From the NCBI RefSeq assembly GCF_005047595.1, contig NZ_SUPL01000002.1:248001-312000 (forward strand): a stretch of DNA of 64,000 nucleotides. Reading direction: 5' to 3'. Position numbers and translations under genes: made by a program. The notes below the pieces were generated by a model. It made no database searches, had not been told where the DNA came from, and saw only the letters and a program-made list of their open reading frames with translations. The stretch is from Pontimicrobium aquaticum (lineage in GTDB: Bacteria > Bacteroidota > Bacteroidia > Flavobacteriales > Flavobacteriaceae). This document shows, piece by piece, positions 53,601-62,564 of this stretch; the first letter of the stretch is position 1, and every line of letters begins with the position of its first letter.

Positions 53601-56600
53601 CTAATGTTTACCATGCCACTTTTAAAACTGTTAAAAGCAGCAAAACTATAATGCACTACAAAACCACCTACATCATTTTTATCGACAGGAATACAAATGC
53701 TTTTTTTATTTTTGTTAATGCGAATAACTTCTGTCTTAATAACTTTATGATCTTTTTCAATGTCAACCGTTATTGTAATGTTTGCAGCAGACCCAAAGGT
53801 TAATTCTGCTGTGTCACCAATATTATAGTTTGTTTTGTCTGTAGTAACAGTAAATAGATGGTTGTCTGCAACTTGTTTGTCTTTACCACTATATAAGGTT
53901 GTTTTAATCTGGTCTTTCACTTCTTGACCAAATTTGTCTTTGGTTTCCAAAACAATAATATATTGTCCAGATTCCCACTTTTTAATATTGCCTAAAGCGA
54001 GTTCTTTAGATTGTTTGGTGTCAAACGGTTTTTCAAAAACAAGCTTGCCTTTTTTCCATTGGTTGCTATCATCTTCATTGGCATAAGCATCATGAGGAAA
54101 CAGTTGTTTGAACTCACTTTCAGAGAGCATTTGGTAGTCTGGAGCCTTCCATGGACGCGCCCTCAAGGGCGATTTGGCAGGAATTAATTTGAATATTTTT
54201 ATAACTCCCTTTGCAGGAATAAATTCACCATTAAGGTTTTTGGTGTCAATGGTTAGTTTGTGGTCTTTTTGAATTTTGTCCAGTTTAGCATCAACCGAAA
54301 CATTGGCTGTCAAGGCATGATAACCAACATTAACAATCGTAGTTGCGCTTCTGGTTTCGCCATTTAAATCGGTGACGTCAGCAGTGATTTCATAATTGAA
54401 AATTGGCAAGCTAGATGCATCAACGCTTTGGTCTGGTAATGCTTTAAAGGTGATTTCAAATTCGCCTTTCTCATTGGTGAGACTTTCGCCATGAGCAATT
54501 TCCTGAGGTTCGCTATTAAACCAAGGACGATACCAAAAATACCATCGTGGATACTGTACTTTTCTATGCACACGATACACCACTTTAGCATCAGTAATGT
54601 TGCTTCCAGCATAAGCTAATGCATTTCCTTTTACAGTGACAGAATCGTTTATTTTAAAAGTTTCAGTAACTGGATTGAAAGTAGTTTCAAATTTAGGACG
54701 TTTGTATTCTTCGACAGATATGTATGTGTTATTTCTAAATCTGTTTTTTTCAACTGAGTATAATTCAATTCTAAACTGACCATTTAAACCATTATTAGGC
54801 AATATAAATTCTCCAGATACTGAACCAAATTCATTTGTTGTTAGTTTGTGTTGTGATATGATTTCGTTATTAACATCAAAAAGCGTTGCAATGACAGCTT
54901 CCTTTTCTAAAACTTCAGATTTGTGATCCTCGGTTTTCATGGCAATACCTTTAAAATAGACGGTTTGTCCAGGTCTGTAAATACTTCTGTCAGTAAATAA
55001 AAAAGCTCTAAATTCTGCTTCTTTTTCACTAATATTCCCACGATTATTTACATAAAAATTGTCGAAATAGGCTTTGTCATTTTTTGTGCTAACAGCAATG
55101 TCTAATTGCCAATAACGGTTTTTAACTTTTGTGATGTTAATTTCTCCTTTGGAGTTAGTCGTTTTATGTTCGGTTTGTTCTGTATTATTGCCTCTACGAT
55201 AGGTTAGCGTCATTTTGGCATTGGCAATAGGTTGACCGTTATTTCTATTAATGACTTGGTAGATATGATGATTCGCATCACTTTTATCAACAATAGCCAA
55301 ATTAGTTACTTGTACACTAGCAAATGCGAATGTATTCTCTTTGTCACTTTCAGGTGATGCAAACACTACATAATAACCATTGTTGAGGTCTGGTAAAACA
55401 ACTTCGGTGGTGTGTGTTTGGTAATCACCTTCGTTTTTTAACCTACTTTGCCATTTTTTATTGACCTTTAGTTTTTTAATGAATGCGAGTTGTTCTTCTT
55501 TTCTATAAGTTCTATTTAATTTTTCAAGCTGATTTTTGCTAATACCATAGACTTTAAAATTTAAATGGTCATGATTCTTATAGCGAATTAGTAATCTAGA
55601 GTTTTTGTTAATTGGTAAATGACTTTCAGCAGTAATTTGTAATGACTTTTGTAGAATTTGCTGCTTTAAAATTTGGCACTTTTCAGCACCTTTGCTTTTA
55701 GGGAATTTATTGATGACAGCATCACCTATTTCAATTGCTTTTTTGAGTTTCCAACGATGTGTTTCATTTGTTGTTGGCTCATACGTATTGCCTTGTTCAA
55801 AATAGATTGAAGCTATTTCAAAATCATATAAAGCAGACATTTCATGTGATTTTAAGCGGTTACTTTCAGCTTTTAAGGTTTCTAACAATTTAGAATCAAT
55901 ATCACTAAAAGTAGCATGTTGCTTCACATACAATAAACGATTGATGTCAACATCAGCCAATGCGTAAGGCGACTCGTCTTTTAAATGAAACTTAGTTAGT
56001 TTCTGATACAATTTTAAGGCTTGTAACTGTAAAGACGTACTATCTTTAGAGGTGATGCTCAATAGTGAAAAACTTTTAGCATCATTTAAAAATTGCTCGT
56101 TGTCAATTTCAAACTTGTAAGCAGGTTTGGTGATGCTATTTTCGTGAGTGGTATAAAACTCCAAAGCATTATGAGCCAAAAAGTCAAAGAGTGTTGGTCT
56201 GTAGGTTTTTGAATCTTCTTGAAGAATTAATAGCTTATCATAGTTTTTTAAATCTTCTAGCTGCAACAATAATTGTTGCTCTAATGAATTTTGGTAATGC
56301 AAGCTAATCTCATCAAATAAGGTTTGTAAATCCCAAGTTCTAAAGTCTTCTGGACTTGCTTTTTTAGAAGTTTTTGTTCTGTTATAAAATTGCCATCTGT
56401 TTTGCTGAAAATACTGCCAATAGAGATTAGCTAATAAACTTTCTAAGATGTTTTTTGTTGAAAACTCACTTTTAGAAATCTGAGCTTTAAAATCGTTGAT
56501 AATGCTTAATTGTGCATCTTCTTCAAGAATAAGTATAAACTTACTTTTAAACAAAAGTGCTTTAATGCGTTGAACATTATTATCCTCTTTGTCTGTTTTA

Positions 56601-56752
56601 TTGCTTATGGTTTCAACGACTTTCAGGGCAGATTTTGGTAAACCTTCCACTTCATATTTCTCAACCTCTTTCCATAAGTCATCATAGTTGTTTTGTGAAT
56701 GGCTAAGGTTAGCAAATAGTAAAATTATAATGATGGCAATAGTCTTATTCAT
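50648..56752 (-). CDS. Giant alpha-2-macroglobulin family protein
   Basis: 2034 residues with a signal peptide (about 1-19, ending SHSQ). The N-terminal third is helical; macroglobulin beta domains follow from about 560 (RAFLFTDRSIYRPGQTVYFKG). A central part contains LDEVVVSSGEK, resembling the start of a TonB-receptor plug. The segment ETAFFFPHLQTDAEGNVTFSF is typical of bacterial A2M. The thioester motif is CNEQ in YPYECNEQTFSRYYA (about 1480). It is probably a periplasmic or surface protease trap. Two dispersed repeats lie in frame (NVILNESEESN and NVIQSEAKNL). Confidence 0.9.
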   Translation of the reverse strand: MNKTIAIIIILLFANLSHSQNNYDDLWKEVEKYEVEGLPKSALKVVETISNKTDKEDNNVQRIKALLFKSKFILILEEDAQLSIINDFKAQISKSEFSTKNILESLLANLYWQYFQQNRWQFYNRTKTSKKASPEDFRTWDLQTLFDEISLHYQNSLEQQLLLQLEDLKNYDKLLILQEDSKTYRPTLFDFLAHNALEFYTTHENSITKPAYKFEIDNEQFLNDAKSFSLLSITSKDSTSLQLQALKLYQKLTKFHLKDESPYALADVDINRLLYVKQHATFSDIDSKLLETLKAESNRLKSHEMSALYDFEIASIYFEQGNTYEPTTNETHRWKLKKAIEIGDAVINKFPKSKGAEKCQILKQQILQKSLQITAESHLPINKNSRLLIRYKNHDHLNFKVYGISKNQLEKLNRTYRKEEQLAFIKKLKVNKKWQSRLKNEGDYQTHTTEVVLPDLNNGYYVVFASPESDKENTFAFASVQVTNLAIVDKSDANHHIYQVINRNNGQPIANAKMTLTYRRGNNTEQTEHKTTNSKGEINITKVKNRYWQLDIAVSTKNDKAYFDNFYVNNRGNISEKEAEFRAFLFTDRSIYRPGQTVYFKGIAMKTEDHKSEVLEKEAVIATLFDVNNEIISQHKLTTNEFGSVSGEFILPNNGLNGQFRIELYSVEKNRFRNNTYISVEEYKRPKFETTFNPVTETFKINDSVTVKGNALAYAGSNITDAKVVYRVHRKVQYPRWYFWYRPWFNSEPQEIAHGESLTNEKGEFEITFKALPDQSVDASSLPIFNYEITADVTDLNGETRSATTIVNVGYHALTANVSVDAKLDKIQKDHKLTIDTKNLNGEFIPAKGVIKIFKLIPAKSPLRARPWKAPDYQMLSESEFKQLFPHDAYANEDDSNQWKKGKLVFEKPFDTKQSKELALGNIKKWESGQYIIVLETKDKFGQEVKDQIKTTLYSGKDKQVADNHLFTVTTDKTNYNIGDTAELTFGSAANITITVDIEKDHKVIKTEVIRINKNKKSICIPVDKNDVGGFVVHYSFAAFNSFKSGMVNISVPYPKTDLDIETLTFRDKLQPGTDETWSFKIKGPKGDKVAAELLASMYDASLDKFRQHQWNFNPIQNPIYRSFSNRNARQGFGNVNFRIQQDRTAYHQFKTQQYDQLNWFGFSFGHNNLVRALSRKVTGVQVLEEEIEEVAFMKVNDDNEKLDEVVVSSGEKLMKKVEPNSNYPKPPSLETLKDKSDFGTIKIRTNLQETAFFFPHLQTDAEGNVTFSFTTPEALTKWKLQLVAHTKTLESAVTQLETVTQKELMVIPNAPRFLREGDQITISTKIANLTEKQLTGQAKLELTDAISGKDITNKLVSEALEDTNITQSFSIDAKGNSQVSWQLDIPYTVQAVQYKVIAKAGDFSDGEQNALPVLSNRLLVTETLPMWIRSNEIRTFSLDKLKTNISTTLKHHKLTLEMTSNPAWYAVQALPYLMEYPYECNEQTFSRYYANALASHIANSNPRIQEVFNQWASQDALISNLEKNEELKSILIQETPWLRDAQSETEQKKRIALLFDLNKMNNKLQSALRKLQNNQMASGAWAWFNGGYENRYITQHIISGFGHLKQLNVILNESEESNMIQKAIQYLDSEFVKEYKDITKYNKDVDLSKDHLSYTQLHYLYMRSFFSDIEKSKEVEDITAYYHSQIKKYWLSRSLYAKGLMALVVNRMDDNKTSAKILKSLKENSLTSNELGMYWKENTNSWYWYQAPIETQALMIEVFSEVGNVIQSEAKNLETIDNLKIWLLKNKQTNQWKTTKATTEAVYALLLQGSDWLSVTDMVDVVLGGQNINPSKLENVKVEAGTGYYKASWNGNEVTPKMADVKLTKKGDGIAWGSLYWQYFEDLDKITSAETPLKLNKKLFLKTNTDKGEEITEITSDTKLQVGDLVRVRIELRSDRNMEFIHMKDMRASGLEPINVLSQYKWQDGLGYYESTKDASTNFFFDYLPKGVYVFEYDLRVNNAGNMSNGITTIQSMYAPEFSSHSEGVRISVGSNQ
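51431..51460 (-). repeat. In-frame repeat copy in the A2M gene (1)
   Basis: Read on the coding strand it begins AATGTCATTCAGAGCGAAGC and continues GAAGAATCTT, encoding NVIQSEAKNL. It is a variant of the dispersed TCATTC...GAATCT unit. Confidence 0.75.
51896..51928 (-). repeat. In-frame repeat copy in the A2M gene (2)
   Basis: On the coding strand it contains TCATTCTGAACGAAAGTGAA followed by GAATCT, encoding VILNESEESN. It is the same unit as in the E1 gene at 28805 and is read in the same frame there. Confidence 0.75.
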
Positions 56753-56864
56753 GTTATTGATTTTTCACAATGTTACATTCAAAATGTGTTCCAAAAAATA
56801 CGAAATGAGTAAAATACTTCGTTGAGTGAGTAAAGTTACCTTTTTTCAATTCAGAGGGAAAGTT

Positions 56865-56872
56865 TATTTTTG
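56865..56872 (+). promoter_or_regulatory. Candidate -7 promoter element for the TPR gene
   Basis: TATTTTTG matches TAnnTTTG and lies 20 bases before the ATG at 56893. Confidence 0.45.
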
Positions 56873-56892
56873 CTTTATCGACAAATATATAG

Positions 56893-57843
56893 ATGAAAAA
56901 GTTTTTGTTTTTATTATTTCCATTATTTGGTTTCTCACAAGCGACTGTCATTGAGATTAATCAGCTATTTAAACAAAAGCAGTTTATAAAGGCTGAACAA
57001 CTTGCCAGTGCTTTTGTAGATAAAAACCCTAGTAATTTAAAAGCCATTGAACTTTTGGGTGATGCTTATGGTCATCAAAAAAAATGGGATGATGCTATTG
57101 TACAATACAAGAAACTGGTTGAAACCAAAGATGACAACGCAAATTATCAGTATAAATATGGAGGTGCTTTGGGCATGAAAGCTCTTGAAGTTAATAAATT
57201 TAAAGCTTTAGGAATTATTGGTGATGTGAAAGCTGCTTTTTTACGAGCGGCCGAATTAGATCCAGAACATATTGATGCACGTTGGGCTCTGGTTGAATTA
57301 TATATGCAATTACCTGGTATAATTGGAGGGAGTAAAAAAAAGTCTCTTAAATACGCTGAAGAGTTAGAACAGCTCTCGAAAGTAGATGGCTATTTGGCAA
57401 AGGGTTATATTTATGAATATGATGACGAGCCAAAACTTGCAGAAACTTATTATAGAAAGGCTATTGAAATAGGAGGTTCATTAACGTGTTACGAGAAACT
57501 AACTAACTTATATGAAACCGAAAAGAAACCAGCTAAAGTAATTGCAACTATTGAAGAAGCTTACGAAAAACACAATAAAAATCATTTGCATTACCAAATA
57601 GGAAAAGTAAGTGCCGATTATAATATTGAATTGGATAAAGGAGCACGTTGCTTAAAAAAATACATTGAAAATTATACAGCCAAAGATGGTGTGCCAATAG
57701 AATGGGCATATTTTAGATTAGCTCAAATTCATAAAAATAAAAACAATAAAACTGACGCTTTAAAGTGGGTTAATAAGGCTCTCGAAATTAGATCAGATTT
57801 TAAGCAAGCTATAGAAGAGAAAGAGAAAATACTTTCTCTTTAG
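56893..57843 (+). CDS. Exported tetratricopeptide-repeat protein
   Basis: 316 residues with a signal peptide (MKKFLFLLFPLFGFSQ). TPR-like helix pairs are visible, for example LKAIELLGDAYGHQKKWDDA and AETYYRKAIEIGG, and the C-terminal YFRLAQIHKNKNNKTDALKW. It is likely a periplasmic scaffold. There is no enzyme motif. It is divergent from the alpha-2-macroglobulin gene and lies 54 bases before the Mpl gene, which it may accompany. Confidence 0.82.
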   Translation: MKKFLFLLFPLFGFSQATVIEINQLFKQKQFIKAEQLASAFVDKNPSNLKAIELLGDAYGHQKKWDDAIVQYKKLVETKDDNANYQYKYGGALGMKALEVNKFKALGIIGDVKAAFLRAAELDPEHIDARWALVELYMQLPGIIGGSKKKSLKYAEELEQLSKVDGYLAKGYIYEYDDEPKLAETYYRKAIEIGGSLTCYEKLTNLYETEKKPAKVIATIEEAYEKHNKNHLHYQIGKVSADYNIELDKGARCLKKYIENYTAKDGVPIEWAYFRLAQIHKNKNNKTDALKWVNKALEIRSDFKQAIEEKEKILSL

Positions 57844-57897
57844 AATTTGGAATTTGGGTTTCTATTAGTGACATTTGTTGCTGTTGAATAACACATT

Positions 57898-59253
57898 ATG
57901 AACGTACATTTTATTGCTATTGGTGGAGCTGCAATGCACAATTTAGCTATAGCGCTTCACAATAAAGGCTACAACATTACAGGTAGCGATGATACAATTC
58001 ATGACCCTTCAAAATCGCGATTAGAAGCTAAAGGGCTATTACCAGAACAATTTGGTTGGTTTCCAGAAAAAATCACTCAAAATTTAGACGCTATCGTTTT
58101 AGGAATGCATGCTAAAGCAGATAATCCTGAGCTATTAAAAGCTCAAGAGTTACAATTAAAAATTTATAGTTATCCTGAGTTTTTGTACGAGCAATCTAAA
58201 AACAAAACCCGTGTAGTCATTGGTGGGAGTCATGGCAAAACTACTATTACATCCATGATTTTGCACGTAATGCATTATCATGATCGAGATGTTGATTATA
58301 TGGTTGGCGCACAATTAGAAGGTTTTGATGTCATGGTAAAATTGACTGAAGACAACGATTTTATTGTACTGGAAGGTGATGAGTATTTGAGCTCACCAAT
58401 AGATAGACGACCAAAATTTCATTTATACAAGCCAAATATTGCATTATTAAGCGGAATTGCTTGGGATCATATAAATGTGTTTCCAACGTATGAAAATTAT
58501 GTAGAGCAGTTCAGTATTTTTGTAGATAGTATTATAAAAGGAGGAAGTATTAATTATAATGCTGAAGATGCAGAAGTAAAGCTAGTAGTTGAAGCTTCTA
58601 ACAACACGATAAGAAAATTGCCTTATCACACACCAGAATATATAGTTGACAACGGAGAAACATTATTAGAAACTCCAGAAGGATCTTTGCCAATTGAAGT
58701 ATTTGGAAAGCATAATTTGAATAATCTTGCTGGAGCAAAATGGATTTGCCAGCACATGGGAATTGATGAAGACGATTTTTACGAAGCTATTGCTACGTTT
58801 AAAGGAGCGAGTAAGCGTTTAGAAAAGATAGCTGAAAGTAATAATAGTGTTGTTTTTAAAGATTTTGCCCATTCGCCAAGTAAAGTAAAAGCGACTACTA
58901 AGGCAGTTAAAGAGCAATATCAAGATAGAGTAGTGGTTGCTTGTTTGGAATTGCATACCTATAGCAGTTTGAATGCTGAATTTTTAAAAGAGTACAAAGG
59001 TACTTTAGATACTGCAGATGTCGCTGTGGTGTTTTATTCGCCTCATGCTGTTGAAATAAAAAAGCTAAAAGCTGTAAAACAAAAGCAAATTGCTAATGCT
59101 TTTCAGCGAGACGACTTAATTATTTACACCACTCCTGATAATTTTAAGCAATTCCTATTCTCACAAAACTTCGATAACAAAGCACTGCTTTTAATGAGTT
59201 CTGGAAATTATGGAGGATTGGATTTTGAGGAAGTGAAAGCCTTGATAGGTTAG
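57898..59253 (+). CDS. mpl: Mur-ligase family enzyme, probable murein tripeptide ligase Mpl
   Basis: 451 residues. The N-terminal dinucleotide-like motif HFIAIGGAAMHNLAIAL matches MurC/Mpl; the ATP loop is VVIGGSHGKTTITSMILHV (about 108-126); GDEYLSSPIDRRPKF and GIAWDHINVFPTYENY are substrate and metal regions; FAHSPSKVKATTKAV is typical of Mpl. The gene differs from MurC by the EGDEY form and the shorter domain 3. It would recycle the murein tripeptide onto UDP-MurNAc. It overlaps the convergent gene's stop by four bases. Confidence 0.88.
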   Translation: MNVHFIAIGGAAMHNLAIALHNKGYNITGSDDTIHDPSKSRLEAKGLLPEQFGWFPEKITQNLDAIVLGMHAKADNPELLKAQELQLKIYSYPEFLYEQSKNKTRVVIGGSHGKTTITSMILHVMHYHDRDVDYMVGAQLEGFDVMVKLTEDNDFIVLEGDEYLSSPIDRRPKFHLYKPNIALLSGIAWDHINVFPTYENYVEQFSIFVDSIIKGGSINYNAEDAEVKLVVEASNNTIRKLPYHTPEYIVDNGETLLETPEGSLPIEVFGKHNLNNLAGAKWICQHMGIDEDDFYEAIATFKGASKRLEKIAESNNSVVFKDFAHSPSKVKATTKAVKEQYQDRVVVACLELHTYSSLNAEFLKEYKGTLDTADVAVVFYSPHAVEIKKLKAVKQKQIANAFQRDDLIIYTTPDNFKQFLFSQNFDNKALLLMSSGNYGGLDFEEVKALIG

Positions 59254-60890
59254 TGGTCAACAATAGCTTTTCTGCCTTCACCACGACTATCTATGCCTAC
59301 ATCAAACGATACAATATTTCCTTCTTCATCATAAATGAGTTTAATTCCAGTGGCATTACCAATGCTTCCTTTTTTTATTTCATGCCCTCTATTTTTTAAA
59401 GTATTAATAACAGAATCAAGAATACCATTATCGACTCTTATAGAATTTGGCTCAATAAAAGCAGCTTTTGGAGCATCAATAGCTTCTTGCATAGACATTT
59501 TAAAATCAATAAGGTTAAAAACTATTTGTGGAACATTTTGAGTTATAGTATGTCCTCCAGGAGAACCCAAGGCAGCATAAGGTTTTCCATCTTTAAGTAT
59601 GATTACTGGCGCATCTCCTGATAATTTATGCCTTCCTGGAAAAGCATCCATAGGATTTCCTTTGGGTTCAAAAGTTGAATAAGCCATAGAATTATTTAAC
59701 CATATTCCTGTTCCTTCAACCATAATACGACTGCCAAATAGATTCCCCAAAGTTTGTGTTGCACTAACAATATTTCCCCATTTATCTGTAACAACAAAAT
59801 GCGTTGTGTTTTTGCTTTCATTTGAAAAAGGTGCAACAAAGTCTTTTGCGTTCTCCATATTTATTGATTCTGCTATATTTTTTAAAAAACTTTTAGAAAG
59901 AAGACTGTCAATAGGTGCTTTCTTGACTTCAGGATCAAACGAATATTTTAATCGTGCTTTGTACGATTCTTTGGTTATTTCAGCAAAGCGATGAAGATAA
60001 TCAACAGAGTTGTGTTTTAAATCTTTTGAAGAGAATTGCTCCATTACTCCCAAGTTAAATAAAGCAGGAAAAGAGTTTGCAGGTAATGATGCAGTGTAAA
60101 CATCATAACCTCTATAATTGTATTTTAGAGGTTCCCACCACTCGGCTTCATTACTATTTAAGTCTTCAATAGAAAGAAAGCTACCAGCTTTATTCATTTG
60201 TTCATCTATGGCTTTAGCAATATCGCCATGATAAAACGGTGTTGTTCCTTCTCTTGAAATTAATTTAAAAGTATTGGCCAAGTCTGATTGAATAAGTACT
60301 TCTCCTTTTTTAAGTGGATGTCCATTTTTACCATAAAATGATTTTGGATAGTCTTTAAAGTCAGGATAGGAGAGCTTAATCCATCTAGCTGTATTTGAAC
60401 TTATTTTAAAACCATTGTCAGCATAATTAATGGCCGAGTTAAACAATTTATTCCATTCCAAAACACCATATTTTTTATGCATATCTGCCCAAGCATTTAA
60501 ATTTCCTGGAGTGGAAATAGCTTTAGGTCCAGTTCTATTTTGCATATAATTTGGAGTGGGTTCTCGCATTAAATCTGTATTAGTCTTTGCTGGAAATCTA
60601 CCACTTGGATTTAAATATCTTATTATTTTATTGTCTGAATCATAAATCAAGATAGTACCATATCCACCAATTCCAGACATCATAGGCTCAACAACGTTCA
60701 ATGTTGAAGCTACTGCAATGGCTGCGTCAAAAGCGTTGCCTCCATTTTCTAAAACATCTAAACCAGCTTGAGTTGCTAAAGGATGTGCTGAAGCAACACT
60801 ACCATTAAGAGTTTTTTGTTCAGTTGATTGAGAACAAGAGTTTATGAAAGTAATCAAAAAAAATAAATGGAAGACTGAAAATTTCATCAT
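59250..60890 (-). CDS. ggt: Gamma-glutamyltransferase, lipoprotein form
   Basis: 546 residues. A lipoprotein signal ends in the lipobox INSCSQ (cysteine at about 19), so it acts outside the cytoplasm. The large subunit has GGNAFDAAIAVASTLNVVEPM with GIGGYG; the self-cleavage and nucleophile threonine is in NTTHFVVTDKWGN. ALGSPGGHTITQNVPQIVFN is in the small subunit. It hydrolyses or transfers glutamyl groups from glutathione and similar peptides. The intact threonine suggests normal autoprocessing. Confidence 0.95.
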   Translation of the reverse strand: MMKFSVFHLFFLITFINSCSQSTEQKTLNGSVASAHPLATQAGLDVLENGGNAFDAAIAVASTLNVVEPMMSGIGGYGTILIYDSDNKIIRYLNPSGRFPAKTNTDLMREPTPNYMQNRTGPKAISTPGNLNAWADMHKKYGVLEWNKLFNSAINYADNGFKISSNTARWIKLSYPDFKDYPKSFYGKNGHPLKKGEVLIQSDLANTFKLISREGTTPFYHGDIAKAIDEQMNKAGSFLSIEDLNSNEAEWWEPLKYNYRGYDVYTASLPANSFPALFNLGVMEQFSSKDLKHNSVDYLHRFAEITKESYKARLKYSFDPEVKKAPIDSLLSKSFLKNIAESINMENAKDFVAPFSNESKNTTHFVVTDKWGNIVSATQTLGNLFGSRIMVEGTGIWLNNSMAYSTFEPKGNPMDAFPGRHKLSGDAPVIILKDGKPYAALGSPGGHTITQNVPQIVFNLIDFKMSMQEAIDAPKAAFIEPNSIRVDNGILDSVINTLKNRGHEIKKGSIGNATGIKLIYDEEGNIVSFDVGIDSRGEGRKAIVDH

Positions 60891-61068
60891 TAGGATATAT
60901 TAATTACAACGTATTAGAGCTTTAGTAACGCTTTTATACAAATGTCTATGAGGTACAATTTAGTTGTTTTTTTAGAAATATTTAGTTAATTAATTAATCT
61001 TACTTTGATACTAATGTAAACTTTCAAATTCATTAAGCTGTAAGGGTTTTATTTAAACAACAAAATAA

Positions 61069-61440
61069 TCAAACATGCTGATCCACCAAAATAGGGTTGC
61101 CATCTGGATCTACAATAACAAAACTGGCTGGTCCAGTTGTTGTTTCATCAGCTTCTGTAATCATAGTAAAACCTTTACTTTTAAGCTCTTTTTGTATATC
61201 TCTAACATCTGTAAATGATTTTAACGGGTTGGCATTACCATCCCATCCTGGATTAAAGGTTAGTATATTTTGGTCAAACATACCTTCAAATAACCCTATA
61301 GTTGTAGTATCATTTTTCATAATAATCCAGTTTTGTTCAATGTCTCCTCCAAATTCTTTAAACCCAAGTTGCTCATAAAACAACTTTGATAATTTTATAT
61401 CTTTAACGGTTAAACTCACCGAAAATGCTCCTAGTTTCAT
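61069..61440 (-). CDS. VOC-superfamily (glyoxalase-like) protein
   Basis: 123 residues. The paired beta-alpha-beta-beta-beta units are visible: FSVSLTVKDIKLSKLFYEQLGF and the C-terminal FVIVDPDGNPILVDQHV. Metal-type residues at conserved positions are partly present (glutamate in LGFKEFGG; histidine near the end). Substrate unknown. It lies 19 bases after the PaiB-like gene in the same direction, so the three genes 61069-62515 form one unit. Confidence 0.88.
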   Translation of the reverse strand: MKLGAFSVSLTVKDIKLSKLFYEQLGFKEFGGDIEQNWIIMKNDTTTIGLFEGMFDQNILTFNPGWDGNANPLKSFTDVRDIQKELKSKGFTMITEADETTTGPASFVIVDPDGNPILVDQHV

Positions 61441-61459
61441 ACTTTGTCTTTTACGATTT

Positions 61460-62059
61460 TTAAAATACCTTGTTTAAAAAAGGTTCTATATTATGTTGAT
61501 TGGCTCTAATTAATTCTTGCTTTGCAGCTTCAATATCTCGCTTATTTTTGTCTTGAGATAGTTTAAACTTACCTTCCCAATTGGTAATAGTAATTTCAAA
61601 CATTTTTATATAATCTAAATTTGCATCCATTCTTGGATTATCAGCATCAAGCACATAGTTTTGGTCTGGTTGCTCCAAAAATTCAGTCATAATGATGAGT
61701 GATTCCTTTAAAGCATCTTTACTTTCAATGGCTTTTACACTTCCTTTTAAATGCAATTTTATGTAGTTCCAAGTCGGTAATTGTGTTGTAGTGTAAATAC
61801 TTGGTGAAATATAACATTGCGGACCAGAAAATATAATAGTAACCTCGTTATCATCACGCATTAATTTAGTTTGTGGATTGTAAATATCAATATGTCCAAT
61901 TAGTTTACCATCTATATCTCTATATATTAAAGGCATGTGAGTTACTAAAGGCTCATTATTGTGTACAGAAATTACAGTTGCCAAAGGATAAGCTTTAATA
62001 ACTTCAATCATGTTGTTTTTATCATGATCTAAATGATGTGGTGGGGGGTATTTGCTCAT
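61460..62059 (-). CDS. FMN-binding protein of the PaiB family
   Basis: 199 residues. MSKYPPPHHLDHD at the start, YPLATVISVHNNEPLVTHMPLI and TTQLPTWNYIKLHLKGSVKAI are characteristic of PaiB-like proteins, which bind FMN in a split-barrel fold; some are annotated as negative transcriptional regulators of protease genes, though this is not general. It starts three bases after the DUF1569 gene ends and leads into the VOC gene. Confidence 0.88.
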   Translation of the reverse strand: MSKYPPPHHLDHDKNNMIEVIKAYPLATVISVHNNEPLVTHMPLIYRDIDGKLIGHIDIYNPQTKLMRDDNEVTIIFSGPQCYISPSIYTTTQLPTWNYIKLHLKGSVKAIESKDALKESLIIMTEFLEQPDQNYVLDADNPRMDANLDYIKMFEITITNWEGKFKLSQDKNKRDIEAAKQELIRANQHNIEPFLNKVF

Positions 62060-62062
62060 AAG

Positions 62063-62515
62063 TTATACACCAAATTGAGTTAGATGATGATTAAGATGCT
62101 TGTACTGCATTTTACCCCATTGTTCGGTATTAAAAGTTCCAAAAAAGGGGTGCTCAGGCCAGTTATTTGTGTCTTTTTTATTTGAAAATGCAGTAATGAT
62201 CTTAATCAACTTTTCTTTTTCTTCTTGAAATGTTTTAGGCTCTGTAATTTTAAATTCTTGAACAGTTCCTAAGTTTTTTTGCCAACTTTTATCATTATAC
62301 ATTAGTGGTTTAAAGAATTTCATCACTAACTTTTTAAAAAAGCCAATTTTAGTATTTAATTGTAATGTTCCGTTAGCAACTTCTAAAGGTTTTTGGCAGT
62401 GTGTAAGCATTTGTCCAACAGACATCTCTCCCCAATTAGGTGTAGAATTTTCGTTTAATTTTTCAATTCTATCAATAATTTCTTGGTAAGTTTCAGTATC
62501 AAATAAAGATTTCAT
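62063..62515 (-). CDS. DUF1569/DinB-like protein
   Basis: 150 residues, all helical. TPNWGEMSVGQMLTHCQKPLE and the C-terminal FGTFNTEQWGKMQYKHLNHH fit DUF1569, related to the DinB four-helix fold with a metal-binding histidine triad. The pattern PxWGxMxxxxMxxH and the KHLNHHxxQFG end are also found in the extra C-terminal domain of PaaZ at 24 kb. First gene of a three-gene unit. Confidence 0.85.
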   Translation of the reverse strand: MKSLFDTETYQEIIDRIEKLNENSTPNWGEMSVGQMLTHCQKPLEVANGTLQLNTKIGFFKKLVMKFFKPLMYNDKSWQKNLGTVQEFKITEPKTFQEEKEKLIKIITAFSNKKDTNNWPEHPFFGTFNTEQWGKMQYKHLNHHLTQFGV

Positions 62516-62564
62516 GTAATAAGATTTTATTGCTTCTGAAATTTACAATATTTATATTTACTGA